NCBI GenBank assembly: GCA_021397835.1
Contig: JAJFZO010000407.1
Span: 248,001 to 312,000, forward strand
Length of the DNA: 64,000 nt
Direction of reading: 5' to 3'
DNA from: Moringa oleifera
Lineage: Eukaryota > Streptophyta > Magnoliopsida > Brassicales > Moringaceae
The notes beneath the pieces are model-generated. The model was not told the origin of the DNA. It did not search any database and saw only the letters and a list, made by a program, of their open reading frames with translations. The position numbers were made by a program, and so were the translations under genes. This document shows positions 37,970 to 51,298 of this stretch, one piece after another (positions within the stretch are counted from its first letter, which is position 1; the number at the start of each line of letters is the position of its first letter).

Positions 37970-38570
37970 TATCAATTAACAAGTCAATATAACAAATTTC
38001 ATCCAGAAAATTTCATACAATAAATAAAACACACCAATTCTTTGCCATACTAAACACACTTCCTTCAAACATTCTTCTTCATATATTCTACGCATTCTTT
38101 CTTTAGTACATCAAAACATCAACATATATATCAACTAACTAAGGCATCAAATCTCTTTGTTCCATCAACCCACCAAAATACCAATATGTATACCAACGTG
38201 CATAAACACACTAATACATCAATTCCATTAACACACTAATAGATCCATTTCATTAACACACCAACATATATACTAATAAATTAAACACACTAATTCTATC
38301 AATTCAATTAACACACCAATATATATAATAACATACTATCACACTAGTTTTTTCTATTCCATACACACGCCAACATACTCATACATTAATTCCATCAAAG
38401 TCGCGATACACTAATTCCATCAACAAACCAACACATCAATACATCAATTCCAATCAACATATCAATACACTCATTTTATCAACAAACCAACATATCAATA
38501 ATTTCAAAAACAAACTAATGCACCAACACAATAAGCCAACACTCTAATAATTTTTCATTATCACTTCTTC
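37970..38570. repeat. G-poor degenerate repeat tract
   Basis: For about 600 bp the plus strand is almost free of G and is built from variations on CATCAATTCCATCAACACACCAA(C)ATATA. Recurring blocks include ATCAATTCCATTAACACACTAAT, ATTCCATCAAC and ACACCAACATAT at irregular 10-30 bp spacing. It looks like an old, strongly diverged minisatellite. No open frame is plausible. Confidence 0.6.
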
Positions 38571-40500
38571 CATCAAAACTACCTTAATATAACACACCTT
38601 TCTCCACCATATATAAGCTATATGGATTATAATTTTCACTCATAGAAGCATTCGTACATATATCTAATATATGAGCTAAACTAAGATTTTACAATGTGGT
38701 GAATCCCTTCACCATTTTACCCAATCTTACAAAAAAATATTAATTACAAAAATAAAGAGGAGCACTTTCACAAGTGTAAATGTATGTAATGATGGTATGT
38801 ATGTCGCTTGGCATGATCAAATAGTATGAACATGTACTAAAATGAGAGTGCTTGGAGAGAAAATGAAATCTTAGCTTAATAGGATTTTTTCAAATAGAGT
38901 TTGGTGCCAAGAATCACTTTTGAAAAAACTTTTTATACGCATTTTGAATTTTAGAATTGTTACACATATTTAGGGTAATCAAGATTTATTTTTAAAATAA
39001 ATTAGCTAATCAGATTACAGAGCTGTTGAAATTTCAAGAATTTAATCAACACGATCCTTCAATTTGGTCAATTGAATTAAATAAAAGCAATTTAATTTTA
39101 AATTTGATTTAATTCAGTCATCCAAATTCATAATTTGGACGAGTGTTTCAGGCAAAATTTATATTTTTTTAAACCATAAATCTAATTGAGCCAAATTAAA
39201 AATTTGATGGAGCCGAATAGCCTAGTATTAGTTTATGCATGTATTCTCTTTATTATTATTATTTTTCCTAAAAGATTTTTCCAGTTCTTCTAACATGTAT
39301 TTTGATCTTAAACCATTTGAGGAACATTTTGCAAATCTTTTTAAAGTATTTTACTATAAAATAATTTAAAAAGATTTCTCTTTGAGTATTCCTAAGGAGA
39401 GTTACATGAACACTTACATATTCTAACTGTTGGTCTTTGCGACACTAATAATCTATATATTTGATCTTTGATGTTCTTCATCATTGCATAACTTCAAGCA
39501 TAGCCTTTCATTGATCCTATGTCCAAGCTAAGTTATTAGCCCTATAGTGCCATTAAAGAATAATTAGCTTAAGTTTTAATGATAACAAGTCATTTATGCT
39601 TAATCTAATGAGGTTATTAAGTGTAAAATATTCAAGTTGATTAGGAAGTCAAATCATGTGTAAGGAACTAAGCAAAGTAAGATATTGAACTCAACTTAAA
39701 AAAGGAGAAGCTAGATCCAACGTAGGATTTGACTTTTCATTTAATTATAATGCTTAAATTACTTAAATAGATGGATGATTATACATACACAACTTACGTA
39801 TCCTTTTAAAATAAATTTAAACTTGAAACTCATATTTTTGATAAACGATTCAAAAACAAACTATAAAGAAATTTTCAAATTAACATCAACTTGATAAAAG
39901 TATATTTAAAAATAAATTGTAAAGGAGATTTAAAAAAAAAAAAGGATAACATGATAAGATGGAGAAGAAACAAGATTGGGTAATAATATCACAGAGCGGC
40001 ACTACCAACCTAAAGCCGGACCAGGAACGTCATTGTTTAAGGCGATACTGCCATTAAGTAGTAATATTAAGGAAAATATTTAATGTTATTAGCCTATGTT
40101 GAGCAGTACTGTCACCATTTAGCAGCATTGTTTTTAGACAGTATTGTCAAGTAAAGCTTGGTACTGTCAAAATTGATTCTATTTGAAGTGATATTATCGG
40201 TATGAAGCAGTACTATAGTTTGAATTTAATTTTGTGAGTATCGATTAGTTAAAATGAATTCTTTAACGGTATTATAAGTGCAACGTTTTAAAAAGTGTGT
40301 TTTTGTGAGTTACGACCATATATTTAGATTTGGATATAAAAAATTTTTTGAAATTCAAGACCATACTTCTCATTATGCGCTATCATATGCATAGCCAAAA
40401 AATCACCTTTGACGCTTAAAATTCATCAATCTTTGACTACTCTTTAAGAGATCTTGAATTTTATTGTGATTAGTCTCTGTTCGAGGATCGATTGAGGTTC
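38571..40500. other. Intergenic, probable retroelement debris
   Basis: No gene is seen. 39540-39700 has the phrase TTTTAATGATAACAAGTCATTT followed by text typical of plant copia LTRs, but no partner LTR was found. 39990-40215 holds about six irregular copies of a GCAGTACTGTCA-like word (GATACTGCC, AGTACTGTC, AGTATTGTC, GTACTGTC). 40440-40620 becomes more GC-rich toward the promoter of the uL22m gene. Confidence 0.4.
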
Positions 40501-40606
40501 CTCTGCGGCTCGAGGGATAGATTGAGGATGGAGGCCTGCTTTGGTGGACGGTGGCGTGCTAGGGAGGAGAAGGCAGGCAGGGATTTTTTGAGCTTAGTTT
40601 TCGGCT

Positions 40607-40655
40607 TGGGCTCAGATTCTGGGCTTCTAGTTTAAATGGGCCTATTAATTGGGCT
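40607..40655 (+). promoter_or_regulatory. Cluster of four TGGGCY (site II) elements upstream of uL22m
   Basis: TGGGCT at 40607-40612, TGGGCT at 40620-40625, TGGGCC at 40637-40642 and TGGGCT at 40650-40655 fall within 49 bp. Site II (TGGGCC/T) clusters bind TCP factors and are typical of plant ribosomal-protein and mitochondrial-biogenesis promoters, which matches the gene downstream. A probable 5' UTR exon ends at CTCAG|GTAAAG near 41049, with a UTR intron before the start codon at 41516. Confidence 0.65.
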
Positions 40656-41515
40656 GCCTGTGCTTTATATATTACTTTATATTTTTTAAATTTACCAATT
40701 ATTCATTTTGTAATTATATTATTTCCAAAACTTGATTATACTTAATACAAAATGTCTGGATTAAAGAAATTAGAATTTTTTTTTGATTTACTATATTTAC
40801 AAAATGCTTTTGCAATTGACTGAACAAACTGAGAAAAAAAATAAAAATACAGTGATCCATGGATCGACCCGGACTCTCAGCGGAAACCCCAACCCGACGC
40901 TACCGGGTTTGTTCCAAAAATAATAAGAAAAATAATAAAGAAAAAACCCGGTTTGGAGGTTAGACTCTCATTTTTGCCTTCGGTCCCTCCTTTTGAACAG
41001 CAGGCCTCCACTGCTTTGTTGCTCTGGTCGCGCTTTGATTTCTGCTCAGGTAAAGTCCCTCAGCCTTTGTATTTTCGGATTCATGCTAGGCCAAAGTTAT
41101 CTGGTTTGAGTGTTGTAAACACACTATTGCCAGCTTAAATAGACTAAGCATTTTGGTCGATCTCAAGAAGGTTGAGAAAAGTGATAGAATCGTAAGATTA
41201 CCTAAGGTTTCCGACTTACACTGTCTTTTGAAGCATGTCCTTCTCATCTGATTCTTTATCAAGGATATTTACCGTTCTTAAAGTTAATTAATCCATACCC
41301 TTTAGAGCATTGAGCATGAACATAGGAAAAACGACTAGTAGCTAGTTTCTTTCCTGCCATTTTTTTTTTTGTTTTTTATGTTAATTAGCCTTTGATGGTA
41401 TTATTTATTTCTGTTTGGATTTATGTTTCAATGTATGATGGCGTTGCTTCCTCCTTGTAGATTAACTGATATTTTGTGACTGAAGAATTATATATTTGGT
41501 ACTTCTTTTGAAGTG

Positions 41516-44500
41516 ATGGCGGGCTGGCAGAGGCATTTACAATCCGTTCTTCGTCGGGTTAAAAGAGTAGAGCCCAATTTGACTCAATCTGCTAACTTTT
41601 CTTGTGCTCGTATTGAGTCATCTAATATACATGGTTAGTGTACGACAAATTCTCTTTCCCGAAGCTTTTCTTCAAATCTTTGCTACCCTTTTTTAAGTGA
41701 AAATTAGAGTTGTAAGTTACAGTTTATGTCATAAAAGAAAAGATGTGGCCTTTGTTATTGTTCACCTTTTGTGTTTTCCATCCACAATTCAGCCTTCTAA
41801 TACTTTGTTGCTTTTTTACTCTCTTGAATCAATCTTTCTTTACATCTTTTCAAGATGCTATGGTCAGTAATTGTCTAATGAAATGGGTATAATATTCTCA
41901 TCCAAGAACACAGAAAAGAAAACAGTCACAATGGTAGATTTTGCAGGTGAATTGACTTCTTTATGGGGACTCTGGAGCTCATCTTCTCCTAACTCCTCAA
42001 GACCTTTGTATCAGTATTTGCAGCAGTTGGTAATTCCCCATCACCTTCCTTTTCCGCATATCATACTCTTAATTGGTTTGTAGAGATTCTAATAAAAAAA
42101 ATGGTTTGTAGAGATGTTTTGTTTTCAGTTTCTCGCATTGCTTCATTTTAATAGAAATTTTTCTCTTGGTTTAAAAGAGGTGGGGATAATTTAAGATGTT
42201 GCTGCCTCATTGCTTCTGAATATGTATTGTAAGTGGTCTGTAAATTTAACATGGGTGTTCAATGCTCTGGGATTTGTTTTGATTTGGTGTTGGACAAAAT
42301 TTATATTTCAACAGAAATATAATGTGCATCTTACACTCTTTAGAATTACACAAGTTGAAATTTTAGTCATTGTTGCAAACTCGAGTTGACTGATTGGCAC
42401 ATTCACAGAAACTGATATCTAGATTTGAGTTTGCTTTCATGCTAGCTTTTCATATCGTGCTGTCATGACTCATTTTAGTTTACAGGGAATTTCTAGTTCA
42501 AGAAAGTTTTTAGCAGGTTCAGCTGATGAAGCTCCCATTTCTTCTCCATTGACTCCAGCGTTGGCATTAACTAGTGGAAAAACAGAAGAGCAGAAGACTG
42601 TCTCTAAACCATCAAAAGTTCAGGCAATATTAAAGGGCATAAAACAGGTCAGGCTTCAACATTCTTTCTGTGCATTGAATAGTTAAATCCTTAATTTTTA
42701 GACCAGGCATGGAAATGAATGTTTTCATGTTCTTTAACTGTTTTGAATTAACCTTGCGGTATTTCTTTGCAAGTAGTGTATTTTTGTTGTTCTTTTAATT
42801 TTGTATGTTAGGATGAAAATTTCCATTAATGGATTTCATAATATATTAAGAGGAGCTTGGACCCATGTTAATGAATAGGATTTATCTCGTCACTATGATA
42901 TGTCAAATAAGAATGTTTTCGCAAATCATTTATGCAAGATATATTCACAAAGTGCTTGGATAAGGTAAATTTCATCTGCCTATCGAAGTCCTGCAATCTT
43001 CCCGTTTCTATTTGAACATTAATCTTAACCAGTGGGATGCTTGACATCAGATTTTCCATCAAACCTCTTAAGCTTGAAGAGAAAGGCATAGATTGGTGAA
43101 GTGTATCTTGTGAGATATGGGTTTATGTCCTAGAAATATCTGTGCACCTGGATAAGTCTAATTTATCTCCTTAGTATTAATTGATGGGGAAACAAAATTT
43201 TTCTAAAATGCTATGTCTGAAATGTTGATTGCAGTTATATTTTTGCCTATGTAACTAATTAGTTATAGTTGTTGCATCTTTATGCTGACTAAATGATGGA
43301 AACCTATTTTATGAAATCAAACAATATGAAGCATTTATATGCAATGTTCAGAGGCTCCATTATAGGTTTTTAATTGTAAATTGTCTATAATCTCATAACT
43401 GGTGTCTGTTCAGATCTTGTTGCTGTTATCTCTGCTGTTTTTCCACCTAAATTGGCTGCAAACTGTCTTGTCTTTATACTTGTTAAACTTCTAACTGCAT
43501 GAATTGCAGCTTGATATAATTGTTAATTTGTGTCACTGGAGAATGTAATCTACAGGATGCTTGAAACAGCTTGTAAAGGTCTTATAAAGATGCATCTAGC
43601 GCCTTACTCACTTAAGTTTTATATGATGTTATGAGTACTTTTCTACCCACCCCCTTGGTTTCACACTCTTTCATTAACTTCAGTTTCACCTGCTGGTTTC
43701 AGAGTCCTAAGAAGGTCAACTTGGTTGCTGCATTGGTTCGTGGTATGCGAGTCGAAGATGCGCTACTCCAGTTACAAGTAACAGTCAAGCGAGCTTCAAA
43801 GACTGTGTATCAGGTGATTCTTTTTTCTCCACCCTTTTGTGTCTCTCCAAGGATGGACAAGATACTTGTGCGGTTTCATGCAGTAATATTAATATGCTTA
43901 ACTAGTAATTTCACACAGAAATATTAATATACTTAACTAGTCATCTTATTTTCAAGCTAGCTTTGAGGCCGATCTAATTTTATTAACAAAACTGATCAGG
44001 AAGCAAGTCTGCAAAGAAACTGATGTTCTTTCTGCGCATTTCTCATCTCCTACCTTTTTGAAAATGCTTTTTGTAGGTTGTCTTGCAAATAGTTGTCTTA
44101 TCTTTTTGTTGTTTGCTCAACTTTCTGAAGCATTTAATGTCTCTGCTTCATGCCTCTGATTCAACTTGTTTTCGTCCAACTTAAATGACGTGATTTCTTG
44201 CCTTTGATTTGATTTGTTGAAATATAGCGAGATGGGAAGATTTTTGTGTTTGATATATCAATGCTCTTCAGTAAAACCCATGCTTTGCAGGTTATTCACT
44301 CTGCCAGAGCAAATGCTACCCATAATCATGGGTTGGATCCTGATCGTCTCCTTGTTGGTAAGTAATGCAAGTATGTACTGAACTTTTTTCTTTTATAACT
44401 TTGCTTATTCTGCGTTATCACTTTCAACGTAGCTGAGGCATTTGTTGGCAAGGGATTTTTTCAAAAGAGAATGTCCTACCATGCTAAGGGGAAATGTGGA

Positions 44501-44713
44501 ATCAAAATGAGACCAGAGTGCCGACTGACAGTGGTAGTGAGGGAGATGACCCCAGAAGAGGAGGCTGAGATAGCTAGGCTTAGAGTTCACAACTTCCGCA
44601 AGCTCACTAAGCGAGAAAGGCGGCTTGTACCCCATAAACTCATTGAGACCACTCCAATTTGGAACCGCAAAGGCAAAACAAGCAGCCATGATTCCAGTGG
44701 TTTGGCTGCATGA
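41516..44713 (+). CDS. Ribosomal protein uL22, mitochondrial type
   Basis: A component of the organellar large ribosomal subunit; uL22 lines the nascent-peptide exit tunnel. It has 273 aa in six exons: 41516-41633, 41947-42029, 42486-42647, 43703-43813, 44291-44357 and 44433-44713, all GT-AG and in phase. Residues 1-120 are an extension absent from bacterial L22, Ser/Arg-rich (MAGWQRHLQSVLRRVKRV...), consistent with a mitochondrial presequence. The L22 domain runs from about 105 to 235: ILKGIKQSPKKVNLVAALVRGM, VIHSARANATHNHGLDPDRLLV, and the beta-hairpin core GKCGIKMRPECRLTVVV. The C-terminal tail (about 235-273) is basic. It resembles the Arabidopsis L22p/L17e family members outside the chloroplast; mitochondrial location is inferred. 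A LINE has inserted about 650 bp downstream. Confidence 0.93.
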
Positions 44714-45360
44714 GGCAGATTTGTATCATGTTTTGTGCTTCTAGGTTAAAGGTTTTGTAGTAAGAAAAGAGACCCTGCCTTTGCATTTGGTCGAAACTAT
44801 TTTTGTAGAAATGCCACATATAAGGTCCAAAAAAACCTTTGTTTCTTTCATTACCAGATCATGCTCCAATGTTATTTTCAGTAGCTGCATTTGGCTTACA
44901 ATGATTGATTGTAGAATTTCCTTCGTAGAATTCTTTGTTGTGGCTGAAATAAATTTTCTGAATGGCACTAAACTAGAGTGATTCTCCTTTGTAATTGCAT
45001 TCTACCTTTTCTCTGAGTTCAAGAACTTCCTGCTATTGGGGATGGTCAAGGCTGAAAAGAAAAGAATATGAAGTGGCAAATTGCAGTATGTACAATATTT
45101 TTTCATTTTGCTGATTGACAAATGTTATGATTATTAATTGTTAACATGGGAGGCACTTTAATTAAGAGGGTAAAAGCTGTTTGTTGGAGCAAGTGATTAC
45201 TCTGGAAGATTAATAATCCAAAGTCCTCTTACCCTTGGAAGGCGTATTGCTTTGGCTGAACACTCATCTTGTAGAACCTAAAGTGTTTAAAGTCTAAAAC
45301 TAATTTTGTTTCTCACTGACTGCCTCTGCAAACATCCACATGTTAGTCTTTTGGACTTCA
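44714..45360. other. 3' UTR and downstream sequence of uL22m
   Basis: No gene is seen. 44714-44980 is probably 3' UTR, with an AATAAA at about 44949. The remainder up to the LINE target-site duplication shows no recognised feature. Confidence 0.55.
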
Positions 45361-45378
45361 CTAACTTTGCAAAGGTTC
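45361..45378. repeat. LINE target-site duplication, left copy
   Basis: CTAACTTTGCAAAGGTTC, 18 bp, identical to 50982-50999. It is directly followed by the T run that represents the poly(A) tail of the minus-strand LINE. Confidence 0.92.
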
Positions 45379-48300
45379 TTTTTTTTTTAATCAGAAATAA
45401 AATTAGCATTATATTGACTATAAGGCATCCAGGGGATGCCACTCATGTACATGAAGTAAGTTAAATCTTATCTATCAATGAGGACATTTATGAACTCTAT
45501 AAAGTTCTCACTTATAAAAAAATTTCTCGTTACTCACAATTTAAGTACATGCAACCATCTATTTTTTAACACATTAAGGGGTGTTTTCACCCTTTCAAGA
45601 GCCTTCATGTTTCTCTCTCCCTACAAAAGCCATAAGTTGAGAAGTGGAATCAATTTAATAGCTTTCTTCTTCACCCTAGTAGCCTTATACCTCCTTACGC
45701 CCTCAATTCTGTTGGCACTGAATCCGACTTCACCTAAGCTTGCCCCTACAATGTTGACGTACTCTCCTAGAATTCTTTAGACTACCTATACCATAATGTT
45801 ACATGATTCACAGTTTTTGCTTGTTCTTTGCATAAGAAATACCTGTTTGGAAGAGTGAATTCCTTTTTTTGTATCTTTTCAAAAGTTAAAAGTTTGCCCC
45901 AAGCTGCTTCTCACCTAAAAAATGCCACCTTCGAAAGAGTTTCAACCCTCCAAATTAGTTTTCAATGTATTTAATCTATCATTGGTCCTTTTTGAACAGC
46001 ATCGATCATTTTCAAAGACTTAACCAAAATATTCCTTTTTGATTCCCTCTCAAAAAACCCTATCTTCATTGTTCAATTTTGGTTTAGTATTGTAGATATG
46101 CTCTAAAAATTACCTTATCCACCCCATTTTTCAATTCTGCACATTCCTTCTAAATACGACTCCTTTATCACACCACCTTCATGAAGAGATAAGTACTCAC
46201 TTATCCAAATTTCCTTATTACAAGCAAGTTGATATATGTCTCAGAATGCCTCCTTTAATAATTAGTCACTACACCATAAATCATGTCGAAACTTAATATT
46301 GTTGCCCAACCCAATTTTGAATCTCACATGTGGTTTGACCATGTCCCATACTTTTCTAATATCTTTTCACACCTTGGTTCCATAACTTTTCCTCCCCATT
46401 ACTATGACCTATCCTCTTCCATCACTCTATATTTCACTACCACCATCATCCTTGATAAATATTCTTTTTTCGTCATGAATCTCCATAACCATTTATCCAG
46501 AAGAGCCTTGTTAAAAAAGCTAAGAGATTTAATCCTAAGATCCCCACTCATTATTGGTTGTCTCACTATCTCTCATTTAATAATGTGGTCCTTAAACTCA
46601 CCCCTAAACTTCCCCAAAAGAATCATCTTTGCACTTGTTCTAACTTTCTTACTATCATCATAAGTATCAAAAATAACGACATGTAATAAACCAGAAAACC
46701 TAAAAGAGTGGTTTTAATGAGTGTTAGTCTTGCCTTTATAAAAATATCTACTTTTCATCCCGCTAACTTCTTTTCAAATCTCTCTACCATTGGATTACAT
46801 AACGTCGCTCCTTTAACTTTAACTCCTAAGGGGCAGCCCTAGATATTTAATTGGAAGACTCTTCGAATTGCATTCCAACACTTTAGCAAGCTCTCCTCGT
46901 TTACTCCATCACCAAATGGGATAAATTCACTCTTTCTCAAATTAACCTTCAAACCAGATAACGCCTCAAAGCATATAATAAAACACTTCTTAAGTCGATC
47001 AATTGGTCTTTCTTCGCCCCACCAAAAATTATTGTGTTATCAGCAAATAAAATATGAGTTATATCTAATTTTGACCTCACTTTACTCACTTTGAACTCGC
47101 TCAATAGCCCCTCTTAAGTCGTCATTACAAGCATCTTATCAAAAGCCTCCATTATTAACAAAAATAATAGTAGTGATAATGGATCCCCTTAAGGAAGCCC
47201 TTTAGATGATTTAAAAAACTTGAAAGGTGCCCTATTCACTAAAGAAGAAATGGTTGGTGTTGAAATACACCAATTAATTCAACTACACAATCGTTCACCA
47301 CACCTCACCCTTTAACAAAATATGTGACAATTTTCCAAGCAACATAGTCATATACCTTTTTCATATCCAATTTACAAAGTACTTCCTTTTTTTTTTTTCT
47401 TTCTTTAATTGATGATTAACTATTTCATTTACAATCAATATTGCATCAAAAATTTGCCTTCTTTTCACAAAAGCATTTTGGATTGGACTTATCACCTTTA
47501 CCATCACTTCCTTGAACTTCTCCGTGAGGACTTTCGCTATTAACTTATAGATTTACCCCATATAACTAATCAAATGGTAATCTCTTAAATTAGTTGTCCC
47601 CACTTTCTTAAGAATCATCACCAAAAAAGTTAAGGTCAAAGAGCAAACAAACTTGTCATTATTGTGAAACTCCTTAAACAATGTCAATATGTTCTCCTTA
47701 ACAATTTCTCAATTTTCTTTAAAGAAAACCATGGTAAAGCCACCAAGGCCTTATGCTTTGTCCCTGCTACAAGACATAAGTACTCGATAAACCTTCTCCT
47801 CCTCAAAAGGTTTTTTTAACTAATCTCGAAGATCACTATCTATAATATTGAAATGTAATCAATCAAGTGTTGGTCTTCTTTCTCAATGCTCGCTATAAAG
47901 TTGCGAGTAAAAGTTAATTACCCTTCGTTTCAACTCTTTTTACTCTTCAATTCTTTTGCCATTAAAGTTCATCATACTAATGAAGTTATGCCTTCGATGC
48001 ATATTTTTTATACGGTGAAAAAAAAAAACTAATGTTTTTTATTATTTTCCTTAAGCTAAAAAGCCCTAGATTTTTGTCTTCAAGAGATTTCTTCCATCCT
48101 GAGTATTGTAGATAACTTTTTATATATTTTTGTTCTCTTAGTTTTCGATTCATTCAAGCTCTCGCTAAGCCTTTCCTTCTCTTCAACCTCCACTAACTCC
48201 CCCCATAAACCTTCTTTTCTTCTTCTAATATTCCTAAAGTGTTCTTTATTTTACTTTTTAAATTTTCAAGCTTACGTGCCATCATGAAACTCGCATGGCC

Positions 48301-50981
48301 ACTTAACCTTTTTTTTTTTTTTTTCCTTCACTCATTAACAAAAGTCTTGAACCCTTCCACCTTAAGCTACATATTCTCAAATCTAAACAGAGAGGAACCA
48401 CACATGATACCATTCATTTCAAGTAAAATCGAACTATAATCTGATATTGGTCTAAGAATGATTTTTTGACTCGTTCGAGGGAGCCGCTCTTCTTATTGGC
48501 ATGATATAATGAAACAATCATTTCTCGATAGAGTTGACGTCTCCAACAAATTAAACCATATAAAGTCACCCTTTAAGAGTGGTAGATCCATCACTTGAAG
48601 CTCTAATATCATGTTTAAGAACTCATAAGAACTTACTCCACCTCCGTCATTTTCGAATTTTTCATGCGCATATAACACCATATTGAAATCAGCTCCTATC
48701 ACTCAAGGTCTATTATACCATCTTCTACACCCTCTTAACTTTTCTAATAACTTGGTTCATCCTTCCACCACGTTACTAATATATACTCTTGTGAATACCT
48801 ACTTAAACCCATCTTTCTCCCTTTAAAAAACACATAAGATAAATTTCACTCATATCCAATACTCCATACATCTATCCAATTTTTTATTCCACGTTACACG
48901 TACACCACCCACATTCAATAAAGCCAATAAAGCTTTCTGTTCCACTGCCTTTGCTCCCCACACACTTCTCACTATCCCTCATTCACATTAGCAATTTCAT
49001 CTCCTGAATGTATACTACGTCTATTGCCCCTTTTTTTTAATACATGTTTAACTAACACCCTCTTCTTAAAGCCATTCCATCCTCTAACATGCCAAGAAAG
49101 AATTCTATGTATTATGATCACATACTCCCTCTTCACCATTTTCTCCCTCCTTAAATCCTATTCCATCCCTCGCTTCTCATAATTAATTGAAAATTTTATG
49201 TGTTTTAATTTCTTACTTGTTGTCCTTTTTCCTTACTTGCTAGAATAGCTCCTACTGGACTGAATTTCATATTTCTCTCATATTTTCTTTTCAATCTCAG
49301 TAAACAACCTAAAAGCAAGTTCTTTAAATCCTTCAAATGAGACCTCCGCTATTTACAAACTTCCCTCATATTCTTCAACATTCTTTCTAAAACTATTAAT
49401 TGCCACTCATGTTCTATTAGTTCCACAATCCCATCATCTTGCAACTTCATCACTCTAAATTGGTTTTCTGTCAAAACCTCAAAGCTTTGAATACTTCTGC
49501 TTCTACTATTAGGTCATCCTCATTAATCTACATCTCAGAGGCCAACCTTTCTGCATTGGAATCCCTTATAACTATTTTTCCTTTTAGTATTCTCCGTTAT
49601 CCCTTTTATAACACCCTTACTACATTCCCCTACAATATCTATCACTTCTGCTCTCTCTGATGCCACCATCAAGATCTCTTCCCCTTTATCTCTAATATCA
49701 AACCATAATAACTGACCTCCATACCTTCAATTTCTGTCATCTCCATTCTCCTTTCCCCTGGTAGCCGTTCAACTCCCAACTTATCTAATACCACACTTCG
49801 ATCAACACATCCTTTGTCTTTCGAAGCCTTCACCTTGATTACTGACTTTCTAACTGTTTCTTCTTCTTGAACACCGAGTAATCCCTCTTTAAGACAAGGT
49901 TTGAATCTGACCGACGAGACAAACTCATTGTATCTCCTCCATAATCACTAAATTCCCTAACGTTTCTCTTCAATAGCTTTGAAATAGCATCTCTAGCCAC
50001 CTCTGTTTAGGTCGATGCCGTCAATCTGATCGAAAAAAGACTCTCACAACAAAGATTAATAATCGAATCTATCGAACCTAAAAGCCTCTCTTTTGGGTTA
50101 AAATGACCTTTTTTAATAAAATCCGAGTTAAGCAATTTCTTAACCCATTTTCCTATCCTAACATTGGGCCTATTCTTTTTAGCCCGTTAGCTAGGAGCCT
50201 AGCATTCAGACCCGCCCACCGCACTAAATCCAAGTCCGTTGGATGCCTTTTTCCTTACCCGAAAACCCAAGCCAAACTCACTCATCTGGATTTTGAATCT
50301 ATTACTTGCTGCCCCTCCCGTGAGAATCGATTTCTAGCTTCTTTTTATCATTGAGTTGCCAAGGCACCCTATCGCTCCATCTCATCCTCTCAAGAAGCCA
50401 AATCGATATTGGCAATTAAGGCATCGAACTCACTCTTGATTACCCCAGACTTCCTTTTCTCTTTCTCCATCTCAAATCTGTGAACCTTCTGTACTACCCT
50501 TCCCCTTTTTCTTTTACTTCGTTCTGCTCACACACCTTCCCCACTGCATCCGCTACCTTAATCCAACCTCTACCATTATCCTCGTAAAGGAAGATTAACG
50601 ATCAAATCCTATACTCTCTAAACTTCGAGAGCATAAAAAAGAGACCCAAATGACTCACTTCTTTCACCTCTTTTAATAGAAAAAACAGCTTATCCTTTCC
50701 TCTCCACTTGCATTTACTCGAGATTTTGCCTTTTCGTACCAAAAAATCAAATGACTCCTCAATCATCTTCCTTGTTCAAAAAGATGGATAAACGATGCCC
50801 TCAATTACACTCCTCCACCTTCAAACTGTCATTTTTCCTGAGATCTTTCATAAATTCAAATTCTTTTCTCCCTATTCTCACACGATAAACCCACTTTCAT
50901 TCAGTCCCAGCCTAATTCTCTCACAGAGTCTCATGATCTCCAAAAATACTTTACAATGTTTGTTAACTTTCACTTCATCAT
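45379..50981 (-). mobile_element. Full-length but decayed L1-type LINE
   Basis: A 5.6-kb insertion read on the minus strand, with a terminal T run at 45379-45387 (poly(A) tail) and perfect 18-bp duplications on both sides. ORF2 remnants in order: an apurinic-type endonuclease piece (48702-48493, with GADFNMVLYAHEK); reverse transcriptase pieces KKVYDYVAWK near 47340 and GDPLSLLLFLLIMEAF near 47190-47140; and LFADNTIIF near 47055, where the catalytic FADD has become FADN. ORF1-like basic/acidic sequence with GWIKVADAV lies near 50570. Many stops and frameshifts break both frames, so it is not autonomous. It lies between the 3' ends of the convergent uL22m and folB genes. Confidence 0.9.
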
Positions 50982-50999
50982 CTAACTTTGCAAAGGTTC
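50982..50999. repeat. LINE target-site duplication, right copy
   Basis: CTAACTTTGCAAAGGTTC, identical over 18 bp to 45361-45378. It marks the 5' end of the element and supports a full-length insertion rather than the common 5'-truncated form. Confidence 0.92.
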
Positions 51000-51298
51000 A
51001 TAAACATCAAATTCCCAATAGGTGAAGAGTTAGACATGTATGGCATCATTTAAGGAAGTTACTTTCCAGCAGTACAAATGGCTTTTATGCAAATATTTCA
51101 CAGTAACTCCAAGATCATTCCTCTACCCCTGATCAAGGATTGTAAGCTCACCATACAAGGACAGGTAAGTAAACAATTCATCGCAGAATTTAATCAAAAC
51201 CATAATGAGCAACTATGAAAGCTCAAACAGAAAGAGATGAGAAGGTACATGACATAGAACTTAAGTACAATGTTGCATAAATGTGTCAATGCTCAGCT

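Noticed and set aside
46283..46663. 126-codon plus-strand frame and other plus-strand frames at 45.4-51 kb
   Set aside because: They lie inside the LINE, whose recognisable endonuclease and RT motifs are on the minus strand; the plus frames are shadows.
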